NCBI GenBank assembly: GCA_004026145.2
Contig: CP034980.1
Location: 4,968,780 to 5,032,779, forward strand
DNA from: Takifugu bimaculatus
Taxonomy: Eukaryota > Chordata > Actinopteri > Tetraodontiformes > Tetraodontidae
Length of the DNA stretch: 64,000 nucleotides
Direction of reading: 5' to 3'
In this document: piece after piece, positions 22,241-34,019 of the stretch
Layout: each line of letters opens with the position of its first letter
How positions within the stretch are numbered: position 1 is the stretch's first letter
Program-made: the position numbers and the translations under genes
Notes under the pieces: generated by a model
The model's input: the letters and a program-made list of their open reading frames with translations, nothing else
Told to the model about the DNA's origin: nothing
Database searches by the model: none

Positions 22241-24190
22241 TGACTGAAACTGAGACCCTTAACACCCACAGAAAAATAATACCCAGTCATCAGTAATCAG
22301 CACTGCACCAAGATTGTCCTTAAACAATTTAATGGCTTAATAACCTGCAAACACCAGCTCACCACTCATGTGGCTGCAAGATGGCGCCTAAATACCGAAA
22401 CTCCAAATGAATCATGCGCATTTTAATTGACATCTATCAAGTTTATTATAGCTGAATTAATCATCCACGTGATCAGAGCAAGAACAAGACCAATAATTGC
22501 AACCAGAGTAACACAACACACAACAACAACATTACTACTACTACTAATAATAATAATCGTTGTGTTTTACTGGGTCTTCTCTTGTTAGGATAACAGAAAG
22601 TAATAAAAATGCGCATTTGTTAAAGAACTCTAAGATTTTACACACATTATAGGCGCGCTGGCTGCTGATTTACGGCCGTGCGCAGATGAGAAGGCTGGGG
22701 AGGTGACAAGATTGACAGGCAGAGGATGGAGGTGGCAGGATTGGCGACGCCAGAGACATGGAGCAGGCGGAGACTTTTTCCTGACGATCTTCCTGATAAA
22801 ATGCTGCTGTGGAAATGAAGGAGAAATTATATTTATCCGGGTCAAGAAGCATCTGAAAGCAGCAAAATGCGACAGATGTATATGTGTTAGAGTATTATTA
22901 TATAGGTCTCACTTAAATGTTAGCAGTTTTCTATTCTTAAGACTTAATTTACAGATTATGCGACGATGTAGTTAAAACAAAAAATAGAGGCCATTAAAAA
23001 GTGATGCTTTTACAAGTTACAAAAAGCCATTCAACAAAATTTAAACTTTGAAAATGTTTACATGCACTTATATTTCTTCATTGGTTCTGTCACTGCAATG
23101 CCTAAAAAGGATTTCTAAAATAACATAAATTGGAATCTAATTTATACATCACTGATATATAAAGCACTTAAAAAACCTTCTCAAAAATATGATATACTCA
23201 TTAAAAGCAGTCTCATCTGCTTTGTTTTAAAGGGTTAACCCATTAACCTGGATGGTGACATGGAAATTGAATTCCATCATTACCTAATTACTCATTTATA
23301 TGTTTACCACGTTAATCATGTCACCAATTAAATTATAAGAACACCAAAAAGGTCGAGAAGCATTGGTTTATTAGGCTCAAACGCTGTAAACCTATAAGCA
23401 TCCAATCAAACTCTGTGAAAAGATCTGTCATATTGCTTCCAAAGCAGTGACACTTGTGATCGCATTACACATGAAGGAGTCAGCAGCACAAGAGAACGAA
23501 GGACGTGCTCGGGAGTTTCAGTAGTAACAGTGACCTCTAGCGGTAGGATGGAAATAAAGCATCCGCAAAGGCGTTCACTAAAACTGCAGCTGTTTTAGTA
23601 CTTTACTGATTCCAACAATAGAATCAAACTTGAAAAGCCACGTCGAGATTCTGAAGGAGGCCGCAATTGTCTTTTTAAAAACTTGCAATGAAGGTAACAT
23701 CCTAAAATTAATTGGGAATACTAGGTGAAGGGAGTCACAATTGTGGCACTGGCTCATATTCTTGCATGAAAAGGATGATGACAACAATAAAATAAAATAC
23801 AATTACAACATTACACAGCCATGGTGCACTAATGTGACATCAATCGGGCTTTACCAAGGTGAGGTGCATTAGTTGGCAAAATAAAGAAATAAATAAAAAA
23901 GTTGTAAGGGGATAAAGATAAAAATATGCATTTCCCTAAGCAAAAAAGCCAGCCATGCCTTGTCTTTGGTAATGAATTCTTCTTTTTATTCTACTTCTTA
24001 TGATGGAGATGATTCGGGGAGCTTCAGAATGCAATTTTAGTCCCTGCTGAAATGATACCTTAATAAAATACATTCAAATATGGCAGATTGTTGCAGTGAT
24101 TTTTTACATCTGGGGACACACTAAAGTGCATTATTCACATGACATCAATAAGGGAAAACAGACAGCTCTGACTCATTCCATGGGTTATCC
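22241..24190. other. Gene-free stretch upstream of wnt8a and 3' of thymosin
   Basis: No gene. A/T-rich sequence with ACA/ATT-type short repeats (22510-22560), an AAGATGGCGCC YY1-like site near 22378, and an ATTA-rich stretch 22415-22490. No recognisable transposon. Confidence 0.4.
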
Positions 24191-24196
24191 TTTATT
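24191..24196 (-). terminator. Candidate poly(A) signal of the thymosin gene
   Basis: AATAAA on the minus strand about 400 bp past the stop codon, within the usual range for beta-thymosin 3' UTRs. Confidence 0.45.
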
Positions 24197-24593
24197 TGAT
24201 AAAGAAAAGTAAAAAGTATATTAAGAAAACATCCCTCATGTTTAGATTCCAATTGCTCCCATGTATGTGGACTCAAAAGCCCACCCCTCCCGTTAACCTG
24301 GATCTCTGCCTTTCTCTATATGCTGCCTCTCCACTCCATCTCCAGTTTGGCAATATTTGACACTTATGAGACAGTTCAAGCTTACATTGGAAGACAGGCA
24401 CCCAAGCTAAGGTTTTCCCACCCTGGTGGTAAGACATCCCCCTATGTGAGGCTGCCATATAAAACGGGGCACCCCAGGGAGCTGGCCAGCACCCTAATCT
24501 GAAGACAAAATAAGAGACTGAAACACTGTAGTAATCAAAGGAAAGTGCTTTCTTTTTTGCTGTGGCATCTTCTTTTCATCATGTGCTAGGGAG

Positions 24594-24901
24594 TCAAGGT
24601 GTGGCGTCGCCCTTCCTCTCCTGCTCAATGGCTGTGGGAGAAAACAAGAAGAAAGGGCAATGAAAACATGACGATTTACAGAAACGGCTTCTATTCGCCA
24701 GCCGGCTCACTGAGTGTGATTTTTTTGACAGGAGTGATGCGTGGTGCATGGACAGCATGGATAAATGCTGGGTATGGGCTTCGATCACCCGGAGCACTCA
24801 CTCTCTTTGGTGGGCAGAGGGTTCTTTTCTTTGGTCTCCGTCTTCTTCAGCTTTGTCTTGTCAAAATTAGCGATTTCAGTCATGTCGGGCTTGTCAGACA
24901 T
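24594..24901 (-). CDS. Beta-thymosin (G-actin sequestering peptide)
   Basis: Two coding exons: 24802-24901 and 24594-24631, with a 170-bp intron (donor GTGAGT, acceptor CCCACAG). The product is 45 residues. It begins MSDKPDMTEIANFDK, followed by the actin-binding LKKTET motif (residues 18-23), then KEKNPLPTKETIEQE, as in thymosins beta-4, -11 and -12. The protein binds monomeric actin 1:1 in the cytoplasm and buffers the unpolymerised pool. The C-terminus (RKGDATP) is a few residues longer than and different from the usual EKQ(A/S)-type end, and residue 24 is Lys where Gln is common. A non-coding first exon is supported upstream (listed separately), the usual layout for this family. The family is certain, but which fish tmsb paralogue this is cannot be said. 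Confidence 0.93.
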
Positions 24902-25739
24902 TTTGCCTGTGAAGGATGAAAATTTAAAAAAAAAACAACTGAGCTTAGGGGCATTCAGATTTGACCTTCACTTGTTTGTTATGAATTAATGTGTTGGGCA
25001 TATATTTATTTCAGCTCTACACTGTGTTCAGGCTTTCATGGCTCTATACCACAATGGAAATAACCAAACAGACATGAAGGGCGTGGCTACAGCATGTCCA
25101 CACATGTATGTCTGTGAGGGATGCCTGCCTCCTCCATACAGCCACGCTACCTTGATAGTCTCTAGAATGTGGATGCAGCTAAAATGTGACTATTTTTACC
25201 CATCTTTCCTTTGTCTCTTCATTCCCTTCTCTGTGGTTGGGTCTTTGTTCTTTCCCTCTGCATCCTCGCACACTGTCTCTCTCTCTCTCTTTCTCTGCAG
25301 CCACCCCTGCAGCCTCGTGGATCTAGCCTCCACTGCAGTCATATTCCTGACCTAGCCTCAGGTCTGACTGTTCTGCCAAACCTACCCATAAGTCATGCCG
25401 TGGAAGGAGGCCATTCGCTGTAATTGCTGTGAAATGACTCTCACTAATGTGTGTTTGAAACAGGCGTCATTAGCACATGGTTTGAATTTTAAATATTCCC
25501 TTAAAAAAGACACAGAAACATTTCCTGACAAAAGCTAAGGGTGTCCTACAACACAGCTCCGTAACAGCATTCTCTCCATCAGTGTTAACATCAGTATCCT
25601 CCCTTTTCTCCCTCCACATCATTTCACAGCTTCCACTAGCCACAGCCACACCCTGAATCCTTTGTTTGAGTCCCTAGGAAACCAGAATGAGAAAGAAACA
25701 CGTAGACTGTGAAGGATGAACTGAAGGAGAGATTCTTAC

Positions 25740-25815
25740 CGGTGCTGCACAGCAAGGAGCTTTAGGTCAACCAGCGGAAGAGCTTAGGCAGCTAGAGGCA
25801 GAGAGAGATGGAGAG
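25740..25815 (-). other. Non-coding first exon of the thymosin gene
   Basis: On the minus strand the sequence GCAGCACCG is followed by a consensus donor GTAAGA at 25739. The coding exon acceptor (CTTCACAG before GCAAAATG) lies at 24907, making an 833-bp 5' UTR intron. The 5' end of the exon is a guess; a TTATACC element at about 25879-25885 would place the start near 25850. Confidence 0.5.
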
Positions 25816-25880
25816 CAACGTAAAGGCTGAGAGAGTCTGCCGGTGTGTATGCACGCCTGCCTGCATCCAAGGGTGTGGGT

Positions 25881-25883
<3 letters not shown>

Positions 25884-25973
<90 letters not shown>
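25884..25973. repeat. (GA)45 microsatellite
   Basis: 90 bp of perfect GA repeat (CT on the thymosin sense strand) directly upstream of the putative thymosin core promoter. Confidence 0.97.
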
Positions 25974-25978
<5 letters not shown>

Positions 25979-28900
25979 TCAGCCTGAGAGTAAATGTGCT
26001 AAATTATTAAAGTGACAGGCTATGTACAGTCCTATAGTTGACCTGAACATGCATCACAGTTATCTGATAAATAAAAACTACATACGTAATCACCGTCTCA
26101 GTCTTGAGATATAATCCTTTTGTATGTCATGTTTATTTTTAGTGTGTGGAGGAATATGGACGTCAGCCCCAGAGCTGAGACATTTATAACCCAAGTCCAG
26201 TGGCTGTCCTTATATGCCTGTAAAAGATCAACTCAATTTATGGAATGGGTGATATATAAGTGGGATCATTTTTAGAACTGATGTCATTATAAATATAATT
26301 TTCATATAAAACATAGACATAGAAAATAATGTTTCAATTACAATTTTTATAATATAAGTTTATCCGTTCTCAAATTTTAAATGGCCATCTTCATGCATGT
26401 AAGTTTGTATAGACTAAATCTATTATTAATATGTTTAGAACAGCTGAGGTTCCTTCTCAAACAGTTCTTGTCTCAACCATGCATATATCCTTTAGATTGT
26501 GGCTGATAGTTCCTGATTACATCAGGATGTAATTTAAGAAGTGATGTGCTGGGCTCCCTGCACATTTACTGACATCAGCTCATCCGCGGCTCTTTCCCGT
26601 TCAGGCCTGAGGTTGCCTCCCTCAGGGTTGGAGAACTTTACTGTTCCCGTTGTGATGATGAGTCACCATGAACTCACCCCTCAGAATGATCGCAGCGTGA
26701 TCCAGCAAATTTGTGAAACATCGTGTCAATTTGTGACATCATTTTACTGGATCTCTCTCTGCAACTAATATGGAACCAAAATTAGGTGCTATAAAAACGG
26801 GTGGCAGCGCTCCCCTTGTGGTAAACATTGGCAAGAGCGTTCTTAGAAAGTCGCACGTGGATTGCCTTTACTGCGGCAGCCATGTTTTTAAGTGACGTCA
26901 GGGTTGTAGAACTCAATAACTAGTAATTAACTAGCAACCAAGACGCGGGATGACCTTAAATAAGCTCATTATAATCTGCTCTCCCTCTCTTCCCCCTCTC
27001 TCTCTTGTTGACCTTCTCTACATTTGCCTGGGCCCTTTTATTAACCTTTCTGCTTGAAATGTTATCATATTTGAGGCCTGGAGGCAAGATGTACAGACCC
27101 AAATGTCAGGCAGAGCAACAAAATGGCCTGTCAGAACATTCAGACAGATCACTGTCCATTGGTGAATGGCATTTGACCACTGACGCATTTGGGTGAAGTC
27201 TATCTTTGCTTTAGATTATTTCTGGAAGAAGAAATTATACATATAGAAACTTTTTCAACAGCCGTTATAATATGCAGAGTTATTGACGTATAGCTAATTG
27301 TAGTTAGGGTTAGAGTGAGTATTTTAAGTGTCGAACAGCAAGTTAACATGCTTTAAACACAAGGTGGCAGCACAAGACAACGCTACTTTTCTAAGACAAC
27401 GACATTAACGTTCCAAGACCATGAGGAAGGAATTATCTCAAAGCACACCAAACATGTACAACATGAATCATCTTCTATACAAGTCATCATATGGAAAATG
27501 AGCTTTTAAAAATCACAGTTACTTTAGAAATTTAGCCTCAAGTAAAGCAACTTATTTGAACAAGTGATGGATAATATTGTGTCTTGGAGGTTTATACTGT
27601 TTAAAGCAGGCGTTTGATTCTACAAACACAAATTAGCAGTTCAAATTAGTACAAATTTAAGATTGACTTTAATGGCAAGGGAGGGGTTATGGGGTGGGGT
27701 GGATTTAAATAGTATATCTTACTTTAGTGTGAAATGTGGGAAGATTTTGTATTTTTAAGGGACAGATATTTGTATTTATGTTGCAGAGTATCCCATCACT
27801 GTCGCTAACAGCTCAGATAGCAACACTCTGCTCCAGGATTCCCGATATGACCTGATGGCACACATTGCTGCATCAATTCAAAACAGTTGTTTTCTACATC
27901 TTTCGCAGCTCCTGCTTCTGACAGACCTCAGTAATTTGATCATATTCTCGCTCCTGATGCTTTAGACTTTATTATACCCTTGGGATGCTCTTTTCTACAG
28001 CACCACCTCCTACTACTGTTGTCAGTTAGGGGATAACTGCATGCTTTCCTGTGCCTTCATCTGTGGTTTATCTGTCACTACACTCTGGCTGATTAGCCAC
28101 CCACCATTCCATCCGTGTGGATGGGGAAGTCCTGGCCCTACTCCATTGCAGTAGTCGTCTAGGTGGATTGTGGACTTTTCTGTCCATACTCTGTGCACAG
28201 GTTCCTGGAGATGATGCCAGCTACTTATAAACTAAGTCCTTTTTAAGGCCTGCTCAGGCCTGCACACCATCCTTGGTACCAAAGGTGGTGGAAAAAGAAT
28301 AATCGTAGCAGGCTCAGTAACATTTTGCCCGTTCTAAAGAACAGTTTGTAAAAGTGATACAACAACATGCACTTGATGATACTTCTAAGAACATGAATGG
28401 ACACAGAGGGTTAAGGTGAGCATTACTTAAACCATTTTCATTTTACACTTCCCTCTGTTTGATGAATCACATATATACATTATTTACAAGGAGTCATCAT
28501 TTCAGTATTTGGGTCACGATAAAGTATCCGGTTCATATTAAACCGTTAGATGACAAACAGCCTCATCCAAATATTCTGAAAATCGAATCAAGCGTACAGT
28601 AACACTCATATTTGTAGTAACACACTACAGCCGCCATCTCGCTCAGCTAACAGCTTATCTAAGGGCATGTTGAAGGATCAATCTGATTAAAGGCAATGGA
28701 ATTTATCCTAATTACACTGTGTTGTTGGTCCACTACTAGCATAGTGAGGTCTTCTGGAATGTGTCTGGGAACCCGAAAGAGTGATTTTGGTCATCAAAAA
28801 GGAAGAGAGGTGTCGGGTAGAACTCCCAGTCTAAAACAGTAAAAAGGTTTATTCATACAAGTCAAACATGAGGAGCACAGTGTGGCAAAGGGGGTGAATC

Positions 28901-30180
28901 TTAAAGTGGACTCGCTCTCACTGGGGTGCTTTTTTCTAATTTTCGCGTACAGTAGAACTTTTGGTTCTTGGTGCGTCATCGCAGGGAATAATTACGACTA
29001 ATGATTCAGAGGTATGATTCTGATATTATTCACTAAGTGGCTTTAAATAGATGCGGTTGTTTACATGGCCTAAATGCAACATCTAGTGATAAAAAAAACA
29101 GGTTTCTATATTTTATATATATAATTCTCTTCATTGAAGTTATAGTGTTTTCTAAATGATGAACTTATCATTTACTGCACTTGTTATTATCTGTTAATGT
29201 TCATAAATGATTACACCATTTTAACTAAAGGGGACTTGTGAATGAGCAATAATATAAATTGGTACCAGAAATGGTGGCTTGTTCTATAGGATAGATCTCT
29301 CTTGTTTTTGGGAAGAGCTTGAAGAGGTAGAAGACATTTGCCAGCACTGCAGTTTCAGTTTGAGTGATGACCTTTGCTGATTTAACTTGAAAATGTCTCA
29401 ATTAAATTTTTTAAAATCTTTATTCATTAACATTAAATCAGCAAAATTAGTGAGGTCTTGGGTGTGTGTGTGTGTGTGTGTGTATGCGTGTGTGTCCCAG
29501 TTGTTGCCCTCATAAATGCCAGCACTCAGCCTGCCCCTTCCCATCTTCACTGTTTAGAAAAAACTCGACTATGTAGACACTGAAATTATACACTAACTCG
29601 ACACTAACTATTGTTGCATGTTGGGGTTTTTTTTGGAATGAGACATGCGACTGCATATTTCCATGAAATTTGGAGAAATCATGTAGAAGTCGTGGGTTAA
29701 ACAGACTCGTTTGAGTTTCCAACATGGGAGTCAATGGAGTTGTGGCAGCAGTGGGTCAGTTTAAGGAGTTCTGTGAAGTTTTACATTCCAAAACTGTCAT
29801 TTATGTGACAGTTTACACCAATTTCAACAAAAGGATGTCATTTTTATGTTTGTAGGACATACACAACGAGAGTTGCAAAACATTCACGGAGTTTTGAGAT
29901 ATTCTTTCAAGCCTGTAGACTCTGGGTCACATGACTCCATGTGCTAGCTGGTCACATTCACACCTATAGTAAATTATGAGGAAACTGGAGCAAATATGAG
30001 GTGGTTTCCATGCTGACAATTAGTTTATTCTAATTCAATATTGTTAAAAAAAAAAAAGCCAAAAAGAGCAAATCAATTATGCCACATAAATGTACATGTG
30101 ACTTAAAGTGAAAATTCTTTGTTGTCATGTTAAAGTATGTATATTGATACGTGTGTACAAAATGGCATGCTGTTGCTAGG
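25974..30180. other. Gene-free stretch
   Basis: No supported gene. It holds a GT microsatellite at 29459-29484 and an A/T-rich unique background. The open frames at 26541-26768, 27005-27196 and 28794-28979 show no family likeness. A TTAGGG-like short motif near 27303-27314 is isolated. Confidence 0.45.
29459..29484. repeat. (GT)n microsatellite
   Basis: About 12 GT units followed by an interrupted GTATGCGTGTGTGT tract. Confidence 0.9.
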
Positions 30181-30233
30181 ATGTGTGGGCCAGAAATCAA
30201 AGACGGTGATTAAAGAGATCAGAGACACTAAAC

Positions 30234-30314
30234 ATGGCGAGCGAAGAACTCACAGACATCAAAGCGCCTGAATCTATACTCATACAGAACATGGACAAGT
30301 TGACTTGTTCATGA
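30234..30314 (+). other. Upstream ORF (26 codons) before the SKI7-like gene
   Basis: ATG in a strong context (AAACATGG) opens a frame MASEELTDIKAPES..., ending at TGA 30312-30314. It lies 77 bp before the main ATG. An acceptor-like pyrimidine tract with AG sits at about 30340-30357. The leader could therefore carry a translational uORF, or this could be an alternative 5' exon. Confidence 0.3.
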
Positions 30315-30391
30315 AACGATCAACCGTGAGCATTTCTGCGCTTTTTCCTCTTTTTAGTGAGAACTCTTAATCATCTGAAAAGGTGAAAACT

Positions 30392-31636
30392 ATGGCTGAA
30401 CCAGAGAGAACATATTCTCTATCTGAGCTTGTGGTGCGACATCTAAGCAGAAATAAAGAGCTGCCAAGTTCTACCCCTGCCAGCGCAGGAGGGATAGACT
30501 CGTTTTTAGGGTTGCAGCAGAGCAGCAGAGGTCTTCCTCTGCGTCCTGCACCTTCTGCTCCAGGTTTCTGTCTAAGTCATCATCAAGCACCCATCAGCCA
30601 GCACTCCTTTGGAACGGATGCTGATGTTCGACCTAACCTGACTACACTCAAAGGATTTCCATCATTGTCGGAGTTAATCCAGGGCCATTCAAACCACAGC
30701 CCTGCAGCATTTAGGCCTCTGACCTCTGTCAAGACTGAAACCTTGGCTGTGCCAGAGACAGCGGCCTCCTTGGCTGAGATTGCCGCACATCATCTAAGCA
30801 AGGACAACGACCTTAGATCTTTTAAAACAGTGAGCTCAGGAGGGACAGACACTTTGTATTCAGGGTTGCAGGATCACAGCAGGGCTCTTCCTCCTCTTTT
30901 GTCTCTGTCTTGTCCTGGGTGTAGCCTTAGATCTTCTCAAGCAACCATCAGCCAGCAGCTACCTGGAATAAATGTTGATGTTCCACCTGAGTTATTCCAG
31001 GACCATTCAAATTCTTGTTCCTCAGTAATTAAGCCTCTGACTTCTGTCAAGGCCACAACAGTTGTTGAGAACATGGCGTCACTGTCTGAGCTTGTTGAAC
31101 ATCTAAGCATGGACACAGACCTCCAGCCTGAGCGTGATGAGAGCCTAGCAAATAGCCTGATCTTTTCTGAAACCACTGAAGTTTTACCGTCAAGCCTAGG
31201 AACAGCTCTCTCTCTCTCTTCTTCATCTAAAGGATGGAGGAAAGTCAGAGCAGAAATTCCACCAAGATGTCCGACCCTCACCCCAGCTATCTTCTATTTG
31301 CCACCCATACGGGGAGAATCCTCAGATGCATCTGATGGTGCTGCAGTTTCCGGGCAGCAGAAAAAGCACAAGATGAAGCTAAAGAAGGAGGATTTCCTGG
31401 TTTTGTGGCCTGGACAAATAGAGGTGGTGAAGTCAAACACCTTTTATCAAGTCTTATATCATCCTCTCCCCAAATTTCAAAAGGCTGACCCACAACGTCC
31501 ACCGATTGTACCTTTTCAGTTTGACACACCTTCACCTGACGACATTGCCCTGGAAAAAGGACTAAAACCACACAACTGGAAAACTTCCTCTCGTATCAGT
31601 CGCAGGTTGACTGTTTTAAAAAAGGCATCTTCTTGA
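30392..31636 (+). CDS. Stand-alone intronless SKI7-like protein (HBS1L short-isoform-like)
   Basis: Single open frame of 414 residues from ATG 30392 (ACT ATG G, good context; an in-frame TAA lies just upstream, and the GTG nine bases earlier is not needed). It carries four SLSEL-type motifs followed by His/Leu-rich helices: SLSELVVRHLS (9-19), SLSELIQGH (91-99), SLAEIAAHHLS (126-136) and SLSELVEHLS (230-239). The C-terminal part has RCPTLTPAIFYLP (about 292-304), a Lys-rich block (324-333) and PFQFDTPSPDD (374-384). This matches the layout of the vertebrate HBS1L isoform 3 specific region, whose SLTEL/SLSEL motifs precede a terminal PFDFKSASPDD patch. That isoform links the cytoplasmic exosome to the SKI complex in mRNA decay, like yeast Ski7. 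Here it stands alone: no HBS1L N-terminal domain or EF-Tu-like GTPase is found nearby. The frame is kept open and ordered, so it is probably functional. It could be a retrogene of the short isoform; I see no poly(A) tract or target-site duplication. Confidence 0.7.
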   Translation: MAEPERTYSLSELVVRHLSRNKELPSSTPASAGGIDSFLGLQQSSRGLPLRPAPSAPGFCLSHHQAPISQHSFGTDADVRPNLTTLKGFPSLSELIQGHSNHSPAAFRPLTSVKTETLAVPETAASLAEIAAHHLSKDNDLRSFKTVSSGGTDTLYSGLQDHSRALPPLLSLSCPGCSLRSSQATISQQLPGINVDVPPELFQDHSNSCSSVIKPLTSVKATTVVENMASLSELVEHLSMDTDLQPERDESLANSLIFSETTEVLPSSLGTALSLSSSSKGWRKVRAEIPPRCPTLTPAIFYLPPIRGESSDASDGAAVSGQQKKHKMKLKKEDFLVLWPGQIEVVKSNTFYQVLYHPLPKFQKADPQRPPIVPFQFDTPSPDDIALEKGLKPHNWKTSSRISRRLTVLKKASS

Positions 31637-31721
31637 GTGATGGTTTTCCAGACAGTGCATGAGCATCTTTCTTTCAGACAAATTTATGAAAGATGGGAGA
31701 TTTGTGAGCCTTTAAAATCCA

Positions 31722-31727
31722 ATTAAA
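31722..31727 (+). terminator. Candidate poly(A) signal (ATTAAA) of the SKI7-like gene
   Basis: ATTAAA 86 bp past the stop codon, the commonest variant hexamer. No encoded A-tract follows, which argues against a very recent retroposition. Confidence 0.4.
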
Positions 31728-34019
31728 GAAACCCATGCCAGCTGAATCTTGTGAAGTGCGACTTCTTTGGTTTCCAGTGGTCTGACGGGCTGCAAGTTTT
31801 GGAGGGGATAAGATTCATTAGAACAATTCAGGATCACTGGGAGCAGATAAGCAGACCACTTCAGTTCACTATCTTCAGGACTAATGACACACTGTTTGAT
31901 TGGTGCCCCGGGTTCTATCGGCCTTGCAATGAGCTTAAAGTATCTTCATGTGGAGGAGTTATCTCTCCCAGCCAGCCGGGGGACAGTGACAGAGCAGCAA
32001 AACACACAGCGGTGAGGGAGAATAGATGCAGAAAGAGATGATGAGTGAGAAGTAAAGAAGAGATAGATGATAGGGCGATTGCAGCGCGGCTATGAACTCA
32101 AAACACATTTGTAAGGCGCCATATCAGCCGCAGGAGGGTAATGGCGATCTAAAGGTGGTGTTATTGGTGTTTGCCTGTAGTTTTGTGTTTCTTTCTGAAA
32201 TATCTACACTATCAGGCTCAGTTAAAATTGGGAAACCCAAAGAACACCATGCATCCATGCACGGTGTTCAGATCCATGCATCTCTTCTGTATTCAAGACC
32301 ACTTATCGTGTGTTTTCTACCTTCTCTCTTATACAGAGAACTGGGTTAGATTACATATATCCTGTAAATGAGTCTTTGATGTAATTTAACCCACAAATGA
32401 GCTGTAATTAAAGTGACTTTACTCATTTTGAAAAGTAAAAAGAGGAAAGGACGGGTCTCTTGCCTGAAAAGAACGCGTGCATTTGCTGCTGTTCATTGCA
32501 GGCTTTTGAATCAGGACTGACTGGAGCGCACTCTCTCGTGCTTCAGTCGCCAGCTCTGCGGCACTGCCATGATAAACGGTGAGCATGCCAAAGACAGAAT
32601 TTATTTTCATTAAGCTCTCAAGCAAATGTCCTAGTCAATAGCGAGAGTCAATGAAAATTAGATTCAACGCGCTAAAACAGACATTTCTCATTATTAGCTG
32701 TGCAATTATAAATAGGAAATATTGAACAGAATTATACAGCTAGCTTTGGCACTTGTATAACCTCTATGTTGTGACATACAGAGCAACCAGGTCTGTGTAT
32801 CTTCTTTCTCTTAAAAGTAGCCTTTGAGGCCCCGTCTAAATGGACATTAGTGTCAGACATGATGTCAGCTGCTCTGTGTTCCTGAGGACTTCCAGCGTTG
32901 TTCTCATATTCTGCTCAGAATGAACCTCATTGTGGTTTTTCTACTTTTTCTTGACTACTGCAAGGAGACAACCTTCTGGTGTTCAAACCAGTTACTGGTC
33001 TGATCTACCACACAATACATTTTCATCCTGTGTGTATGAAAGAAACTGGATTAGATCCCACTGTCTGTGAAAATGATCATTATGAGTGATCCTTGTAGGG
33101 TTTCTTACACTCTGAAGTTGAGGTTTTGTCCTTGCCTGCAGTCAAATGCTTTATGTATTTATTCCGCATCTATCTCTGCTTTGATCTACTGATAATCTAC
33201 TTGTTTGTTCTCCCAATTTGGAGTTTGTTGTTGTGGACTGTCACTTTTTCAAGATAAGGATAAAGCTATGGAGAGTCAGTTTAATTTACATCAATGGGGA
33301 TTTTTCAAAAAAAAAAAAAAAGGCTAAATGTGCTGTTTAGAAGTATTTTACTGAAATGGTATTTGCAGTATGAATATTTTGTTTATTTCTATCTTGGTAT
33401 TCTGGCTCTTTTACGGTCTATATGGCATTTAAAATCAGATCATAAACCCCCCAAAATAGGAAAATAAACAGAAGAGAGGTGCACTTTTCCTGCAATCACA
33501 ACAAAAACCATAAAAACAAGTAATAAAGTATGAAATGTACTTTGGAGACATCATTTGTGTCATTACAAAGTTGCAAACAAGACAATTGGGAAAAAACGTG
33601 TCTGGCAAACCGAATGATCTTTCCCGGTCAGGGTAACTCTTTTACAATAATGGAAAATTGTCATTATGGGTCATTTTAATCATTAAGTGTCGAGAGCGTG
33701 CGCCATTTTCTTAAGAGTGTTATGAGACGAATCTCAAAATCAGCCATCTCAGACGGCTGCAGACACAAAAGAAATAAAATTCTAGTAGACAAATGAACGT
33801 TCTTCTTCACAACCGGCTCGTATGATTATCTCATTATTTATATTGAATACGTGAAGTCATGCCGAACACATGTTCTCCTCTGACATTGTATGATAAGAGC
33901 GTTGTCATTCAGATAAAACTTGTGTGGGTTGAATGACTCACAGCAGCTTTCAAATCCAGGGATCGTTGTTGGAGAGCACGTACTACTCATCTAAACATCT
34001 CACATTAACACCGGCTATC
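31728..34019. other. Gene-free stretch, looks like conserved non-coding DNA
   Basis: The open frame at 31751-32041 has no family likeness. The stretch 31740-32000 and that around 33650-33900 have the balanced, repeat-free, motif-dense look of vertebrate conserved elements (GATA, ATTA and E-box-like words). Conservation cannot be tested here. Confidence 0.3.

Noticed and set aside
24459..24500. TATAAAA on the plus strand near 24460 as a promoter
   Set aside because: No coding frame or splice donor follows on the plus strand, and it lies within the likely 3' UTR of the thymosin gene.
30183..31640. The SKI7-like frame as an alternative terminal exon of a local hbs1l gene
   Set aside because: No frame with EF-Tu-type GTPase motifs or the HBS1L N-terminal domain occurs in the window, and an in-frame stop separates the frame from the acceptor-like site upstream.
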